DNA of 64,000 bases from Propionibacteriaceae bacterium. Lineage in GTDB: Bacteria; Actinomycetota; Actinomycetes; Propionibacteriales; Propionibacteriaceae. Below the pieces are notes generated by a model that saw only the letters and a list, made by a program, of their open reading frames with translations, was not told where the DNA came from and searched no databases. The position numbers and the translations under genes are program-made. The DNA is taken from NCBI GenBank assembly GCA_031262485.1, contig JAISHO010000035.1:1-64000 (forward strand). The letters are read 5' to 3'. Positions 17,808 to 29,061 of this stretch are shown here, piece by piece. Position 1 is the stretch's first letter; each line of letters starts with the position of its first letter.

Positions 17808-19364
17808 TCACTGTCGAGAGGCGATCGTCGTCACGTCGAAGCTGAGGGTCGTCGCATTGTCGGGGATACCGGTGATCCCGGCTTTCGTCACGACGAGATT
17901 GGGGAAGTTGAACAACCAGTCGGCGGCGGCGTCGTCGGCCAGCATGGTGGCCGCCTCCTCCATGAGGGTGACGTAGCGCTGCTGGTCGGGGGCCTCGTCG
18001 GCCGAGGCCACCAGTTGCGCGAAGGTCGGATTGTCGTAACGCCAGTAGTACGTCGGGTCGGCGAACATCGTGATGTCACGCGGCTCGACATGGCTGACGA
18101 TCGTCATGTCGTATTCGGCGTTGGTGAACACCTCGGTCAACCAACGGGAGGAGAAATCCAATTCCTCGACGGTGACGTTGATGCCGACGAGCGAGAGCTG
18201 ACTGGCGATGAACTGGGCCCCGGCCGTGGCGTAGGGCAACGTCGGCACCCTGAGGCTGAGATTGAGCCCACTGACGCCGGCTTCCGCCAGAAGATCGCGC
18301 GCCCGCTGGGGATCGTAGGGATACGTCTGGGAGAGGTCCTCATACCACGGGTCGGTCGGGGCGACCATCGAACCGATGAGAACCCCCTTGCCTCCCCAGA
18401 CGGCGTCGAGCAATCCGGCCCGGTCGATGGCGTAGCAGATGGCCTGGCGCACGCGCAGATCCTGCAAAGCCGGACGAGAGTGGTTGAAACCGAGGACGAC
18501 CTCGGCGTTCGAGGTGCCGTCGATGATGGTGAAGCGGGAGGCGTCGCTGAACTGGCTGAGCGAATCCGGGCTCGTCAGATCAGAGATGATGTCGATGTCG
18601 CCGCTGAGGAGGGCGGAGACCATGGCGTTCGGGTCGGCGATGTAACGGAAATCGACTTCGTCGAAGCGACCCGGGGTGCCCCAGTAATGAATGTTCTTCT
18701 CCAACACGACGCGATCGCCCTTGAGCCAGTCCTCGACCATGAAGGGGCCCGAGCCCATGGGGGCGGTGGCGAGATCGGTCGCGGCCGGATCGATGACGAT
18801 GCCAGCCTTCTGCGTCATGTTGTAGAGCCACATGTTGCTGGGTCGGGAGAGTTCGACCTCGACGGTCGCGGCGTCGACGGCCTCGACCGATGCGACGACC
18901 TCGTGCTGGGCCCGCAAAGTGGCCGACGGGGCTTGACGCATCCGTTCGATGCTCTCGACGACGGCGTCGGCGTCGACCGGGGCTCCGGAGGCGAATTCGG
19001 CTTGGCGATCAAGACGGAAGGTGTACGTCAATCCGTCGGAGGAGACGTCGTAACCGGTGGCGAGCAATGGCTTGATCGTGCCCTCGCCGTCGAGGCGCAC
19101 GAGCGTCTCATAGACGTTGTAGAGGAGGACCTGGGGGATGGCGGCGGAATCCGACGTCGTCAGATCAAGGGTGTCCGGTTCGAGGGTCGCCCCGACGGAC
19201 AGCGTTTTGAGCGGGGTCTCGGTGGCCGAGTCGGTCGAACAGCCGGCCAGGGTGACCGCCAGGAGGGCCCCCGAGACGAGTGCGACCACTCGCTGGGCCC
19301 AGCTGTGGCGCCGGGGGTTGTCGATGATGTCGGGTCTCACCTCGGTCATCCGTTGCTTCGACAA
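17808..19364 (-). CDS. Family 5 extracellular solute-binding lipoprotein
   Basis: First gene of the importer operon, 518 residues. The N-terminus has a basic stretch, a hydrophobic core (VVALVSGALLAVTLAGC) and the lipobox LAGC, so the mature protein would be lipid-anchored outside the membrane. The body shows the SBP_bac_5 pattern (GATLEPDTLDLTTSDSA, then the TGYDVSSDGLTYTFRL region) used for peptides, nickel or opines; the ligand cannot be deduced. The start is a TTG at 19364 with AAGGA about eight bases upstream; an ATG at 19349 is the alternative. No regulator gene is adjacent. Confidence 0.88.
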   Translation of the reverse strand: MSKQRMTEVRPDIIDNPRRHSWAQRVVALVSGALLAVTLAGCSTDSATETPLKTLSVGATLEPDTLDLTTSDSAAIPQVLLYNVYETLVRLDGEGTIKPLLATGYDVSSDGLTYTFRLDRQAEFASGAPVDADAVVESIERMRQAPSATLRAQHEVVASVEAVDAATVEVELSRPSNMWLYNMTQKAGIVIDPAATDLATAPMGSGPFMVEDWLKGDRVVLEKNIHYWGTPGRFDEVDFRYIADPNAMVSALLSGDIDIISDLTSPDSLSQFSDASRFTIIDGTSNAEVVLGFNHSRPALQDLRVRQAICYAIDRAGLLDAVWGGKGVLIGSMVAPTDPWYEDLSQTYPYDPQRARDLLAEAGVSGLNLSLRVPTLPYATAGAQFIASQLSLVGINVTVEELDFSSRWLTEVFTNAEYDMTIVSHVEPRDITMFADPTYYWRYDNPTFAQLVASADEAPDQQRYVTLMEEAATMLADDAAADWLFNFPNLVVTKAGITGIPDNATTLSFDVTTIASRQ

Positions 19365-19457
19365 TGCGGGGTCCTTCCCATGTCACGCCGCGAGGACGCC
19401 TACTTCGCACCGTGGATCAGTCTATCCATGGCCGGCTCCGCCTGAGCGGGTGCGGAC

Positions 19458-19496
19458 AAAAAATAAACGCCTGATATGTGATACATACCAGGCGTT
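19458..19496 (-). terminator. Intrinsic terminator of the initiator tRNA
   Basis: Arms AACGCCTGATATGT-type (19466-19479) and its complement ending at 19496 form a long stem with a one-base imperfection. On the minus strand it is followed by TATTTTTT (19458-19465). It lies seven bases downstream of tRNA-fMet. Confidence 0.88.
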
Positions 19497-19502
19497 CACG
19501 AG

Positions 19503-19576
19503 TAGCGGGAGAAGGATTTGAACCTTCGACCTCCGGGTTATGAGCCCGGCGAGCTACCGAACTGCTCCATCCCGCG
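19503..19576 (-). tRNA. Initiator tRNA-fMet (anticodon CAT)
   Basis: Minus-strand cloverleaf. The acceptor is CGCGGGA / TCCCGCT with the unpaired C1:U72 expected of actinobacterial initiators. The anticodon stem CCGGG/CCCGG, with three G:C pairs next to the loop, closes CTCATAA (anticodon CAT). The T loop is TTCAAAT. The discriminator is A; CCA is not encoded. Confidence 0.95.
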
Positions 19577-19590
19577 TTGACCTGAACAAT

Positions 19591-20439
19591 CTACCCCCCT
19601 TGGGGCGGTTGAGCAAAATCCGCTCGCGGAGCGGCTTGGGCCAGCGGGGTCGCCCCCGGGGGCGCCGGAGTGGGGGGAACCATGGCCTCAGGAGCCGGTT
19701 GCGACCCGGCGAAGGAGGCTCTCCCCGCGGGAGGAACCGCGGCGGGAGACGAAGAGAACGGCGCGGCCGCAGGCGGGAAACCGGTCGTGGCCGGTGCGGC
19801 CTCGGCCGGATCGCCCCACTCCAACCCGTTGCGTTCGAGATAGCGGCCGGCCAGGGCATGGATGACGTTGACGTCGCCGACCCGCCAGGCCGCCACGGGG
19901 TCGGCGCTGATGGCGGCGAGATCCTCGACCGGCAGAGTGGCGAGGGCTTGGAGGGCGAACAGGTCCACGCCGCCGCCTCGGGCGACGAATTGTTTGAGCA
20001 CGCGCGCCCGGCGTGTCGTGCGGACGAACCAGCGCGCCCAGACGACGATCCCGATGATCGCGGGGACGACGATGAGCGTGGCGGCCATCCCCGTCGCGGT
20101 GCCGTCGATGAGCCCGGCCAAGGTGTCGGCGCTCAACCCGAGAGCCGTCAAGCCGCTCGCGAGATCGATGAACGGCTGGCTGAGCGAGCCGCCGATCCAC
20201 GGCACCACTCCGAGGCCTTGGGCGTTGGCCGTCATCGCCTCGCCGGCCAAGCGGGCGTCAGAGCCGATGCCCCGGGCCAATTCGGAGTAGCCGGAGAATC
20301 CAGCGTGCATGATGAGGGCGGTGACGACCCAGAAGAGGATCCACACGAGCAGGAGCGCCAGCGAGACGGCGATCCGGGGAATCGACGACGACGCGCGCAC
20401 CGTCAGAGGCGCTCCGGGCGCCGGGGCAGAGCTGGGCAT
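19591..20439 (-). CDS. Uncharacterised membrane protein with Pro/Ala-rich tail
   Basis: 282 residues, not recognised. A first membrane span lies near residues 22-46 (VSLALLLVWILFWVVTALIM). A predicted extracytoplasmic loop of about 65 residues follows, then a second span (MAATLIVVPAIIGIVVWA), a cytoplasmic domain of about 75 residues and a disordered Pro/Ala/Ser tail of about 70 residues. A TAGAAT -10 hexamer ends six bases before the ATG, so translation is probably leaderless. It lies directly upstream of tRNA-fMet, which follows the opposite end of the gene by 15 bases. Function unknown. Confidence 0.7.
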   Translation of the reverse strand: MPSSAPAPGAPLTVRASSSIPRIAVSLALLLVWILFWVVTALIMHAGFSGYSELARGIGSDARLAGEAMTANAQGLGVVPWIGGSLSQPFIDLASGLTALGLSADTLAGLIDGTATGMAATLIVVPAIIGIVVWARWFVRTTRRARVLKQFVARGGGVDLFALQALATLPVEDLAAISADPVAAWRVGDVNVIHALAGRYLERNGLEWGDPAEAAPATTGFPPAAAPFSSSPAAVPPAGRASFAGSQPAPEAMVPPTPAPPGATPLAQAAPRADFAQPPQGG

Positions 20440-20445
20440 AGGGCA

Positions 20446-20451
20446 ATTCTA
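20446..20451 (-). promoter_or_regulatory. Putative -10 element (TAGAAT) of the 20439 gene
   Basis: On the minus strand, TATAGAAT is followed by six bases and the ATG. This is one of the best TANNNT hexamers in the window. Confidence 0.5.
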
Positions 20452-20540
20452 TAAGGCCACTTCAACGTCACGAGGAGACATCCCGTCTCCTCCGCGCGCC
20501 GTTCCCCGCCCCAGCTGGATCGATGGGACAGACTGGAGCC

Positions 20541-21176
20541 ATGTTTCTGTTGCGGATCGAGCTACCCGAGACCCCTGGCACCCTGGGGCGCATCGCCACG
20601 GCCATGGGCGAGATCGGCGCCGACATCCAATCCCTCGAGATCGTCGAGCACAACGACGGTTATGCGATCGATGATTTCACCGTCGACCTGCCGGCCCACG
20701 TCCTGCCCGACACCCTCGTCAGCGCCTGCCAGTCGGTCGAAGGCGTCCACGTCCGATTCCTCTCGCGTCACAGCATCGACTGGGGCATCGAATCCGACAG
20801 CGCCCTGCTCACCGAGATGGCGGAGAACCCCGACCAGGCGATCGACATCTTCGTCCAGAAAGCCCCCGTCGCTTTCCGCAGCAGCTGGGCCGCTCTCCTG
20901 CGCCGTGACGGCGAAGAGGTCACCGCGCTCAAGGCGACCGACCGGGCGCCGGATTTCGCCACCGACGGCGTCTCCGCGCTCGGCGACCTGACCGTGCCGC
21001 GCACCTTCGACTTGCCGGCCGAATGGTTGCCTCAGTGGGGGTTGACGATCATCGCGCTCGCCCCTCTCGGCGACAAGTCGACGATCGTGCTCGGCCGTCA
21101 GGGCGGCCCGAACTTCCTCAGCTCCGAGTTGACGCGGCTCAAGCACCTCGCTTCCCTGGCCAGCGATTACCAGTGA
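20541..21176 (+). CDS. ACT-domain amino-acid-binding protein
   Basis: 211 residues. The N-terminal ACT domain (LRIELPETPGTLGRIATAMG, then GADIQSLEIVEHNDGYAIDD) is followed by a domain of about 120 residues without recognised motifs. Equivalent ACT proteins lie between gatCAB and ligA in mycobacteria (Rv3013 region), which matches this neighbourhood. Probably a small-molecule-responsive regulator; ligand unknown. I took the ATG at 20541 because the ACT strand begins immediately after it; an in-frame ATG at 20523 is the alternative. Confidence 0.75.
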   Translation: MFLLRIELPETPGTLGRIATAMGEIGADIQSLEIVEHNDGYAIDDFTVDLPAHVLPDTLVSACQSVEGVHVRFLSRHSIDWGIESDSALLTEMAENPDQAIDIFVQKAPVAFRSSWAALLRRDGEEVTALKATDRAPDFATDGVSALGDLTVPRTFDLPAEWLPQWGLTIIALAPLGDKSTIVLGRQGGPNFLSSELTRLKHLASLASDYQ

Positions 21177-21200
21177 GGCTTTCGTGGTCTCGACGAGGAA

Positions 21201-21320
21201 CTAACCGGAGCTCTGGATGAGGGTGAAGACCCAGTAGCCGAAGGCGAAGAGGGCCGCCGTGATGAGGACGAAGGCGGTGATGGCGAGGACGCGTGAACGT
21301 TTCTTCGCCCGCGTCGTCAT
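21201..21320 (-). CDS. Small single-span membrane protein (39 residues)
   Basis: A short open frame with a basic N-terminus (MTTRAKKRSR) followed by one hydrophobic span (VLAITAFVLITAALFAFGYW) and a short polar end. The topology is that of many tiny actinobacterial membrane proteins. GAGGTG touches the ATG, so the ribosome binding site is not ideal. It lies about 120 bases downstream of ligA on the same strand. Function unknown; expression not certain. Confidence 0.45.
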   Translation of the reverse strand: MTTRAKKRSRVLAITAFVLITAALFAFGYWVFTLIQSSG

Positions 21321-21440
21321 CACCTCATGGGGCGCCCATTCCCCGATCTCAGGCTGAACCCGGCTCGGCGCCGAGCCGTGGAGTCGAAGATCAGTGAAGA
21401 CGCGTGGAACCACCCGACCAGCATAGGGGCATGCGTCCTG

Positions 21441-23663
<2,223 letters not shown>

Positions 23664-23935
23664 TCACCGCCTCCACCATCGAACCCACTTCGGATCGTCT
23701 CACACTAGTGAACCCACCACCGGATGGCCGCTCCCGATCGTCCGCATCAGACATAGTGAAATCTTGATAGTCGACACGTGGCTGGTGCGGGAGAAAAGGC
23801 GATCTCAGGGTAATCTTATGAATCGGCCATCCGACACAGGAGGCCACCCGCCGCATCCGTTCCGGGCTCCACACCCGGCCGCCTAGGCGTAAAACAGCTC
23901 GGGGGGAGCCAACGGATCCAACAGATGGTGAGGAC

Positions 23936-26161
23936 ATGACGCAACCGCTTCTGCCTGCTCCCCCCGACGACGTCGTGCTCGGCCCCACGGTCACCGACGA
24001 CGGCGTCATCTTCACGCTGTGGGCCCCTCGGGCCACCCGCGTTGAATTGGCCTTGCTGACCAAGGACAGGGAAAAGCAAGAGAACCACGATATGACGCTG
24101 GGCGATGGGGGCGTTTGGAGCGTTCATTGCCCCGGCATCGGCCCCGGCCAGCTCTACGGTTTCCGTGTCCACGGTTTATGGGAGCCGACGACCGGCCAGC
24201 GGTTCAACCCGGCCCGCCTCATCCTCGACCCGTACGCCAAAGCCATCACCGGCGGCGTCGACTATTCCGGCCCGATCCACGATCACCAGGCCGATGACGA
24301 CTATCTGCCCGACCAACGCGACTCCTCGCAGGCCGTGCCGCTCTCCGTCGTCGTCGCCCCGGCCGCTCCCCCGGCTCCTTTGGCGAAACCGATCAGCCCG
24401 AGCGAGCGCGTCATCCTCGAGACGCACGTCAAGGGCTACACGATCAAGCATCCGAGCGTGCCGGAGTATCTCCGTGGCACCTTCGCCGGCATGGCCTACC
24501 CGACCGTCATCGAGCACCTCAAAGCGGTCGGCGTCACCACTGTCGAGCTATTGCCGATTCATCACTTCGTCTCGGAACCCTTCGTCGTCAGCGCCGGGTT
24601 GTCGAATTACTGGGGTTATAACACCCTTGGCTTCTTCGCGCCGCACTCCGCCTATGCCTCGATGGGCACCTTGGGCGAGCAGGTCGACGAGTTCAAGGAG
24701 ATGGTCACCCTCTTCCACGAGGCTGGCATCGAGGTCTTCCTCGACGTCGTCTACAACCACACTGGCGAGGGCAGCCACGAGGGCCCGACCTTGGCGTTCC
24801 GGGGCATCGACCACGCCGGGTACTACCGACTGACCGAAGACCTGCGCAACGACTACGACGTGACGGGCTGCGGCAACTCCGTCGACACGAGCCAACCGGG
24901 CGTGCTCCGCCTCGTCCTCGACTCGTTGCGCTATTGGGTGACGGAGATGGGGATCGACGGCTTCCGCTTCGACCTCGCCACGACGCTCATCCGCAACAAC
25001 CTCCACCATGTCGATCAGAACCACCCCTTCAAGCAGGCCTTGGCCTCCGACCCGGTGTTGAGCAAGGTGACGATCATCGCCGAGCCGTGGGACATCGGCC
25101 CCTACGGTTACCAGCTCGGCGCCTGGGGCCCGGGCTGGGGCGAGTGGAACGGAAAATACCGCGATTACATGCGCGATTACTGGCGTGGGGTCATCCCCGG
25201 CGTCCAGGAGTTGGCGACGCGTCTGGCCGGCTCCCCCGACCTGTTCGAATACGGCGGCCGCAAGGTGACCGACTCGATCAACTTCATCACCGCCCATGAC
25301 GGCTTCACCCTGCGCGACCTCGTCAGCTACAACGGCAAGCACAACGAGGCGAACAACGAGGGCAACCGCGACGGCACCAACGACAACCGGTCGTGGAACT
25401 GTGGCGCCGAGGGCGAGACGGACGACGAGGGCATCGTCAAGCTGCGCCAGCGTCAGGTGCGCAACTTCCTCATGACGATGATGTTCACCCATGGCACGCC
25501 GATGATCACCGCCGGCGACGAGATCGGACGCAGCCAGCAGGGTAACAACAATGCTTACTGCCAGGATTCGCCGATCTCGTGGGTCTCCTGGGCCGACGAG
25601 GACACCTGGGGCGATATCGCCACCTTCCTCGGCAATGTGGCTCAGGTGCGCGCCGCCCACCCGGTGCTACGGCCCGAGGTCTACATGCAGCACGAAGACG
25701 TTCTCGACGCCGACGGCAACAGCCTCCACCGCCCTGAGCTGGCCTGGCTCGACGGTGACGACGGCGAGATGGGCCCGGAGGATTGGGCCGACCAGGGGCG
25801 CAAGCTCCTCGGCATGTTCTCTTCCAACGCCGACGAGGCGATGATCTGCTGGTTCTACGCCGGCGCCGATCCCGTCACCATCTCGCTGCCGCCCTCGGCC
25901 TGGGGCGCCGAGTATCGGGTCCTCCTCCACTCCGGAGAGCCCGACGAGTTCCCCGTCAGCGGAGAGACCTTGCATCCGGGCGATCAGCTGACGATCCCGG
26001 GGCGGACGACCGTCGTCATGCAATCGGTCCTGCCGACCTCGGCGGACGAGTTGGCGAAAGCCTCGGCGGATGCCTCGGCGATTGACGAGAAAACCGACGA
26101 GACTGACGCGACGGACGACATCGCGTCGACCGACGCTGGAACGACGCCGCCGACGGCGTGA
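23936..26161 (+). CDS. glgX: Glycogen debranching enzyme GlgX (isoamylase type)
   Basis: 741-residue GH13 enzyme that hydrolyses alpha-1,6 branches of phosphorylase-limited glycogen. The N-terminal CBM48 domain is followed by the (beta/alpha)8 barrel with VFLDVVYNHTGEG, the nucleophile region IDGFRFDLATT, the acid/base region IIAEPWDIGPYGYQLG and FITAHDGFTLRDL. The C-terminal 35 residues are an Asp/Thr/Ala-rich tail. GGTGAGGAC precedes the ATG. It is the first gene of glgX-glgE-glgB and overlaps a possible GTG start of glgE by four bases. Confidence 0.93.
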   Translation: MTQPLLPAPPDDVVLGPTVTDDGVIFTLWAPRATRVELALLTKDREKQENHDMTLGDGGVWSVHCPGIGPGQLYGFRVHGLWEPTTGQRFNPARLILDPYAKAITGGVDYSGPIHDHQADDDYLPDQRDSSQAVPLSVVVAPAAPPAPLAKPISPSERVILETHVKGYTIKHPSVPEYLRGTFAGMAYPTVIEHLKAVGVTTVELLPIHHFVSEPFVVSAGLSNYWGYNTLGFFAPHSAYASMGTLGEQVDEFKEMVTLFHEAGIEVFLDVVYNHTGEGSHEGPTLAFRGIDHAGYYRLTEDLRNDYDVTGCGNSVDTSQPGVLRLVLDSLRYWVTEMGIDGFRFDLATTLIRNNLHHVDQNHPFKQALASDPVLSKVTIIAEPWDIGPYGYQLGAWGPGWGEWNGKYRDYMRDYWRGVIPGVQELATRLAGSPDLFEYGGRKVTDSINFITAHDGFTLRDLVSYNGKHNEANNEGNRDGTNDNRSWNCGAEGETDDEGIVKLRQRQVRNFLMTMMFTHGTPMITAGDEIGRSQQGNNNAYCQDSPISWVSWADEDTWGDIATFLGNVAQVRAAHPVLRPEVYMQHEDVLDADGNSLHRPELAWLDGDDGEMGPEDWADQGRKLLGMFSSNADEAMICWFYAGADPVTISLPPSAWGAEYRVLLHSGEPDEFPVSGETLHPGDQLTIPGRTTVVMQSVLPTSADELAKASADASAIDEKTDETDATDDIASTDAGTTPPTA

Positions 26162-26214
26162 GCGGGCGGAATATCGGCGCCCCTGATGGGGTGCCGCGCT
26201 GCCTGCCGAGCCGC

Positions 26215-26220
26215 TACATT
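26215..26220 (+). promoter_or_regulatory. Putative internal -10 element for glgE
   Basis: TACATT ends six bases before the ATG at 26227, the same geometry as at other leaderless starts in the window. It would allow glgE-glgB expression independent of glgX. Confidence 0.35.
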
Positions 26221-26226
26221 GGGTTC

Positions 26227-29061
26227 ATGCAGTTTCGCCGACGCCGGTCAGAGTCGTCCGCATCGCCGTCGGCCCCGGTGACAGGGGCCGCTGATGCCGA
26301 TGGGCTCAGATCGGTTCCCTCCGGTGGGGTTTCGATCAGTCACCCCGATGTCGCAGCCGCCACCGATGCCAATCCCGCTCCTGTCTCCGACGTGTCCCAC
26401 CTGACGGCGCCCTCCGCGCCGACGAGTGAAGCGGCGGAGCCCGTGGTCGCCGTTTCCACGTCCAGTGGCGGGCCTTCTCCCCGTAGCTCGGCGGCTGGGC
26501 CGTCCTATCCGCTGTATCCCGCCGGTTCGTCCTCCACGACGACATCCGCCGGTTCGGTGGACGTCGCGCCTAGCCAGACGGCATCGGCTCGGTCCGCCCG
26601 CCATTCCAGCCCCTTGCGTGTCGTCGGATTGGACTCCACTTCTCCGTCCTCGCCGTCGGCGTCCCCGACCGATCCCGACGATCCGACTCCCCCGCCCGTG
26701 CCCAAACTCGAGCGCCACCTCATCGCCAGCGCCTCGAAGTCACGGTGGGACGAAGTCATGTTCGGCCCCTCCCCCACGACGCCGCCCGACGGTCCTGTCG
26801 AGCCGACCCATTGGGAGAGCCAGGCGGTGGTGATCCAGGAGAGCCCGATCCACCACGACGCGGTCTCGCCGCAATCCCCTAGCCAGCCGGGCTCGCCGGC
26901 GTCCCCAGGTTCGCCGTCGTCTCCCTCGTCGCCCTCGTCGCCCTCGTCGCCATCATCGCCTGATTCGCCGTCCTCGCCGTCGAGCCCGGACAGCCCGCCG
27001 GAGCGCCCCGTCTCAGAACCGACCCCGCCCTCGGTCACGCTCGCCTCCGCGGCGCCGATCCCGCGCGGGATCGGACGCATCCCGATCGTCGAGGTCTCCC
27101 CCGTCGTCGAAGGCGGGGCTTATCCCGCCAAAGCGGTCGCCGGGGAAGCCTTTCCTGTGACAGCTCGGGTCTTCCGTGAGGGCCACGACGCCGTCGGCGC
27201 CACCGTCGTCCTGACCGATCCCAACGGCGTCTCCAGCCGGGTCGACATGGTCCAGATCTGGCCCGCCGGCCTCGACATCTGGCAAGCCTGGGTGCGCCCC
27301 GACAAATCAGGATCGTGGACGTTCAGGGTCGAAGCCTGGTCGGATCCCTGGGAGACCTGGCGCCACGCCGCCCAAGCCAAACTCCCCGCCGGCGTCGACA
27401 CCGACCTCGTCCTACGGGAGGGCCGGGCCCTCCTCGACCGGTGCGCCGCGACGGCCGCCCGGCGCGATCCGGAGGCCTCCGTCACCCTCGAGTCGTGGTC
27501 GCCACGCCTGGCCGCCAGCGCTGAGATCCCCAGCGTCATCTCCTTCATCAACGATCCCGAGTTAGCCTTAAGGGTCGCCCCCTTCAAGCCCCACGAATTG
27601 ACCACGCCGACGGCCGAGTTCCCCCTCTGGGTCGACCGTAAACAAGCTCTCTTCTCCTCGTGGTACGAGTTCTTCCCCCGCTCTCAGGGGGCACGCCTCA
27701 ACGGCGACGGCTCGTGGGTCTCAGGCGGGTTCGCCACCTCACGGGAACGGCTCGACGCCGCCGCCGCGATGGGTTTCGACGTCGTCTACCTCCCCCCGAT
27801 CCATCCGATCGGGCATCAGTACCGCAAGGGGCCCGACAACACCCTGGGCGCCGGCCCGAATGATCCCGGTTCCCCCTGGGCGATCGGCTCTCAGGACGGC
27901 GGCCACGACGCCATCCATCCCGATTTGGGAGATTTCGACGATTTCGCACGATTCGTCGCCCACGCCCGCTCGCTCGGCCTCGAGGTCGCCCTCGACTTCG
28001 CTCTCCAGTGCTCGCCCGACCACCCCTGGGTGAGCGAGCACCCCGAGTGGTTCTCCCACCGGATCGACGGCACCATCGCCTACGCCGAGAATCCGCCGAA
28101 GAAGTACCAAGACATCTATCCGCTCAACTTCGATCAGGATCCCGAGGGCATCCGCCATGAGGCGCTGCGCCTCATCGAGTTCTGGATCGAACGCGGCGTG
28201 ACGATCTTCCGCGTCGACAACCCTCACACCAAGCCGGTCGACTTCTGGGCTTGGCTGTTGGCCGAGGTGCGGGAGCGCCACCCACACGTCCTCTTCCTGG
28301 CCGAGGCCTTCACCCGCCCAGAGATGATGCACGCTCTCGGCAAAGTCGGGTTCCACCAGTCGTACACCTATTTCACCTGGCGGAACACGCGTTGGGAGCT
28401 CTCCGAATACCTCAAGGAGCTCTCCGGTGAGACGGCCGATTATTTCCGGCCCAACTTCTTCGTCAACACCCCGGATATCGATCCCTTCTTCTTGCAGTCG
28501 GGCAATCCGGCCGCCTTCGCGATCCGGGCCATCCTGGCCGCGACGATGGCGCCCAACTGGGGGGTCTACTCCGGCTTCGAGATCTACGAGCACGAGCCGC
28601 TGGCGGCGGGCCGGGAGGAATACCGCCATTCGGAGAAATACGAGTATCGCCCGCGCGACTACTTCACCCCGGGCAACCTCTCGCTGCTCATCACCATGCT
28701 CAACCGGATCAGGCGTGATCACCCCGCTCTCCAACAGTTGCGACGCACCGTCGTCCTCGAGACGGAGAACGAGGGGATTTTCGCCTTCTGCAAGACCGAC
28801 GGCGAAGACCGTGTCATCGTCATCTGCTCGCTCGATCCGGTCACTGGCCAAAGCGGCTGGGTCCACGTCGACCACGCCGCCCTCGGCCTGCCACCCGACA
28901 CTCCGTTCGAAGTCCACGACGAGCTGACCGGCAACACGTGGACCTGGAACTCGAGCGACTACGTCAACCTTTATCCGGCCCAACCGGCCCATATCCTCAC
29001 CGTGCGGACTCCCCCGCTCTTCCCACCCACACTCTCAAGGAGCGCTCATGGCGACCTATGA
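26227..29061 (+). CDS. glgE: Alpha-1,4-glucan:maltose-1-phosphate maltosyltransferase GlgE, with long disordered N-terminus
   Basis: GH13_3 enzyme that extends alpha-1,4-glucan using maltose 1-phosphate. The conserved enzyme begins near residue 280 (GRIPIVEVSPVVEGGAYPAK) and runs to the end. It includes YLPPIHPIGHQYRKGPDNT, ENPPKKYQDIYPLNFD, the nucleophile region FRVDNPHTKP, the acid region LFLAEAFTRP and FFVNTPDIDPF. The first 280 or so residues are unlike GlgE: Ser/Pro/Thr/Ala-rich and disordered, ending in tandem GSPSSPSSP-type repeats (26872-27003). The start may instead be GTG 26158, which overlaps the glgX stop. The last 14 bases overlap glgB. Confidence 0.93.
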   Translation: MQFRRRRSESSASPSAPVTGAADADGLRSVPSGGVSISHPDVAAATDANPAPVSDVSHLTAPSAPTSEAAEPVVAVSTSSGGPSPRSSAAGPSYPLYPAGSSSTTTSAGSVDVAPSQTASARSARHSSPLRVVGLDSTSPSSPSASPTDPDDPTPPPVPKLERHLIASASKSRWDEVMFGPSPTTPPDGPVEPTHWESQAVVIQESPIHHDAVSPQSPSQPGSPASPGSPSSPSSPSSPSSPSSPDSPSSPSSPDSPPERPVSEPTPPSVTLASAAPIPRGIGRIPIVEVSPVVEGGAYPAKAVAGEAFPVTARVFREGHDAVGATVVLTDPNGVSSRVDMVQIWPAGLDIWQAWVRPDKSGSWTFRVEAWSDPWETWRHAAQAKLPAGVDTDLVLREGRALLDRCAATAARRDPEASVTLESWSPRLAASAEIPSVISFINDPELALRVAPFKPHELTTPTAEFPLWVDRKQALFSSWYEFFPRSQGARLNGDGSWVSGGFATSRERLDAAAAMGFDVVYLPPIHPIGHQYRKGPDNTLGAGPNDPGSPWAIGSQDGGHDAIHPDLGDFDDFARFVAHARSLGLEVALDFALQCSPDHPWVSEHPEWFSHRIDGTIAYAENPPKKYQDIYPLNFDQDPEGIRHEALRLIEFWIERGVTIFRVDNPHTKPVDFWAWLLAEVRERHPHVLFLAEAFTRPEMMHALGKVGFHQSYTYFTWRNTRWELSEYLKELSGETADYFRPNFFVNTPDIDPFFLQSGNPAAFAIRAILAATMAPNWGVYSGFEIYEHEPLAAGREEYRHSEKYEYRPRDYFTPGNLSLLITMLNRIRRDHPALQQLRRTVVLETENEGIFAFCKTDGEDRVIVICSLDPVTGQSGWVHVDHAALGLPPDTPFEVHDELTGNTWTWNSSDYVNLYPAQPAHILTVRTPPLFPPTLSRSAHGDL

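Noticed and set aside
23818..23886. 22-codon plus-strand frame before glgX as a possible leader peptide
   Set aside because: His/Pro/Arg composition without regulatory codon runs and no ribosome binding site.
26158..26226. GTG start for glgE that overlaps the glgX stop
   Set aside because: Not excluded, but no ribosome binding site precedes it, whereas a -10 TACATT lies six bases before the ATG at 26227; listed as the alternative start.
26872..27003. Tandem repeat-like DNA encoding SP units, considered as a minisatellite or CRISPR-like array
   Set aside because: It is in frame inside glgE and codes for Ser/Pro repeats; units are short and irregular with no spacers.
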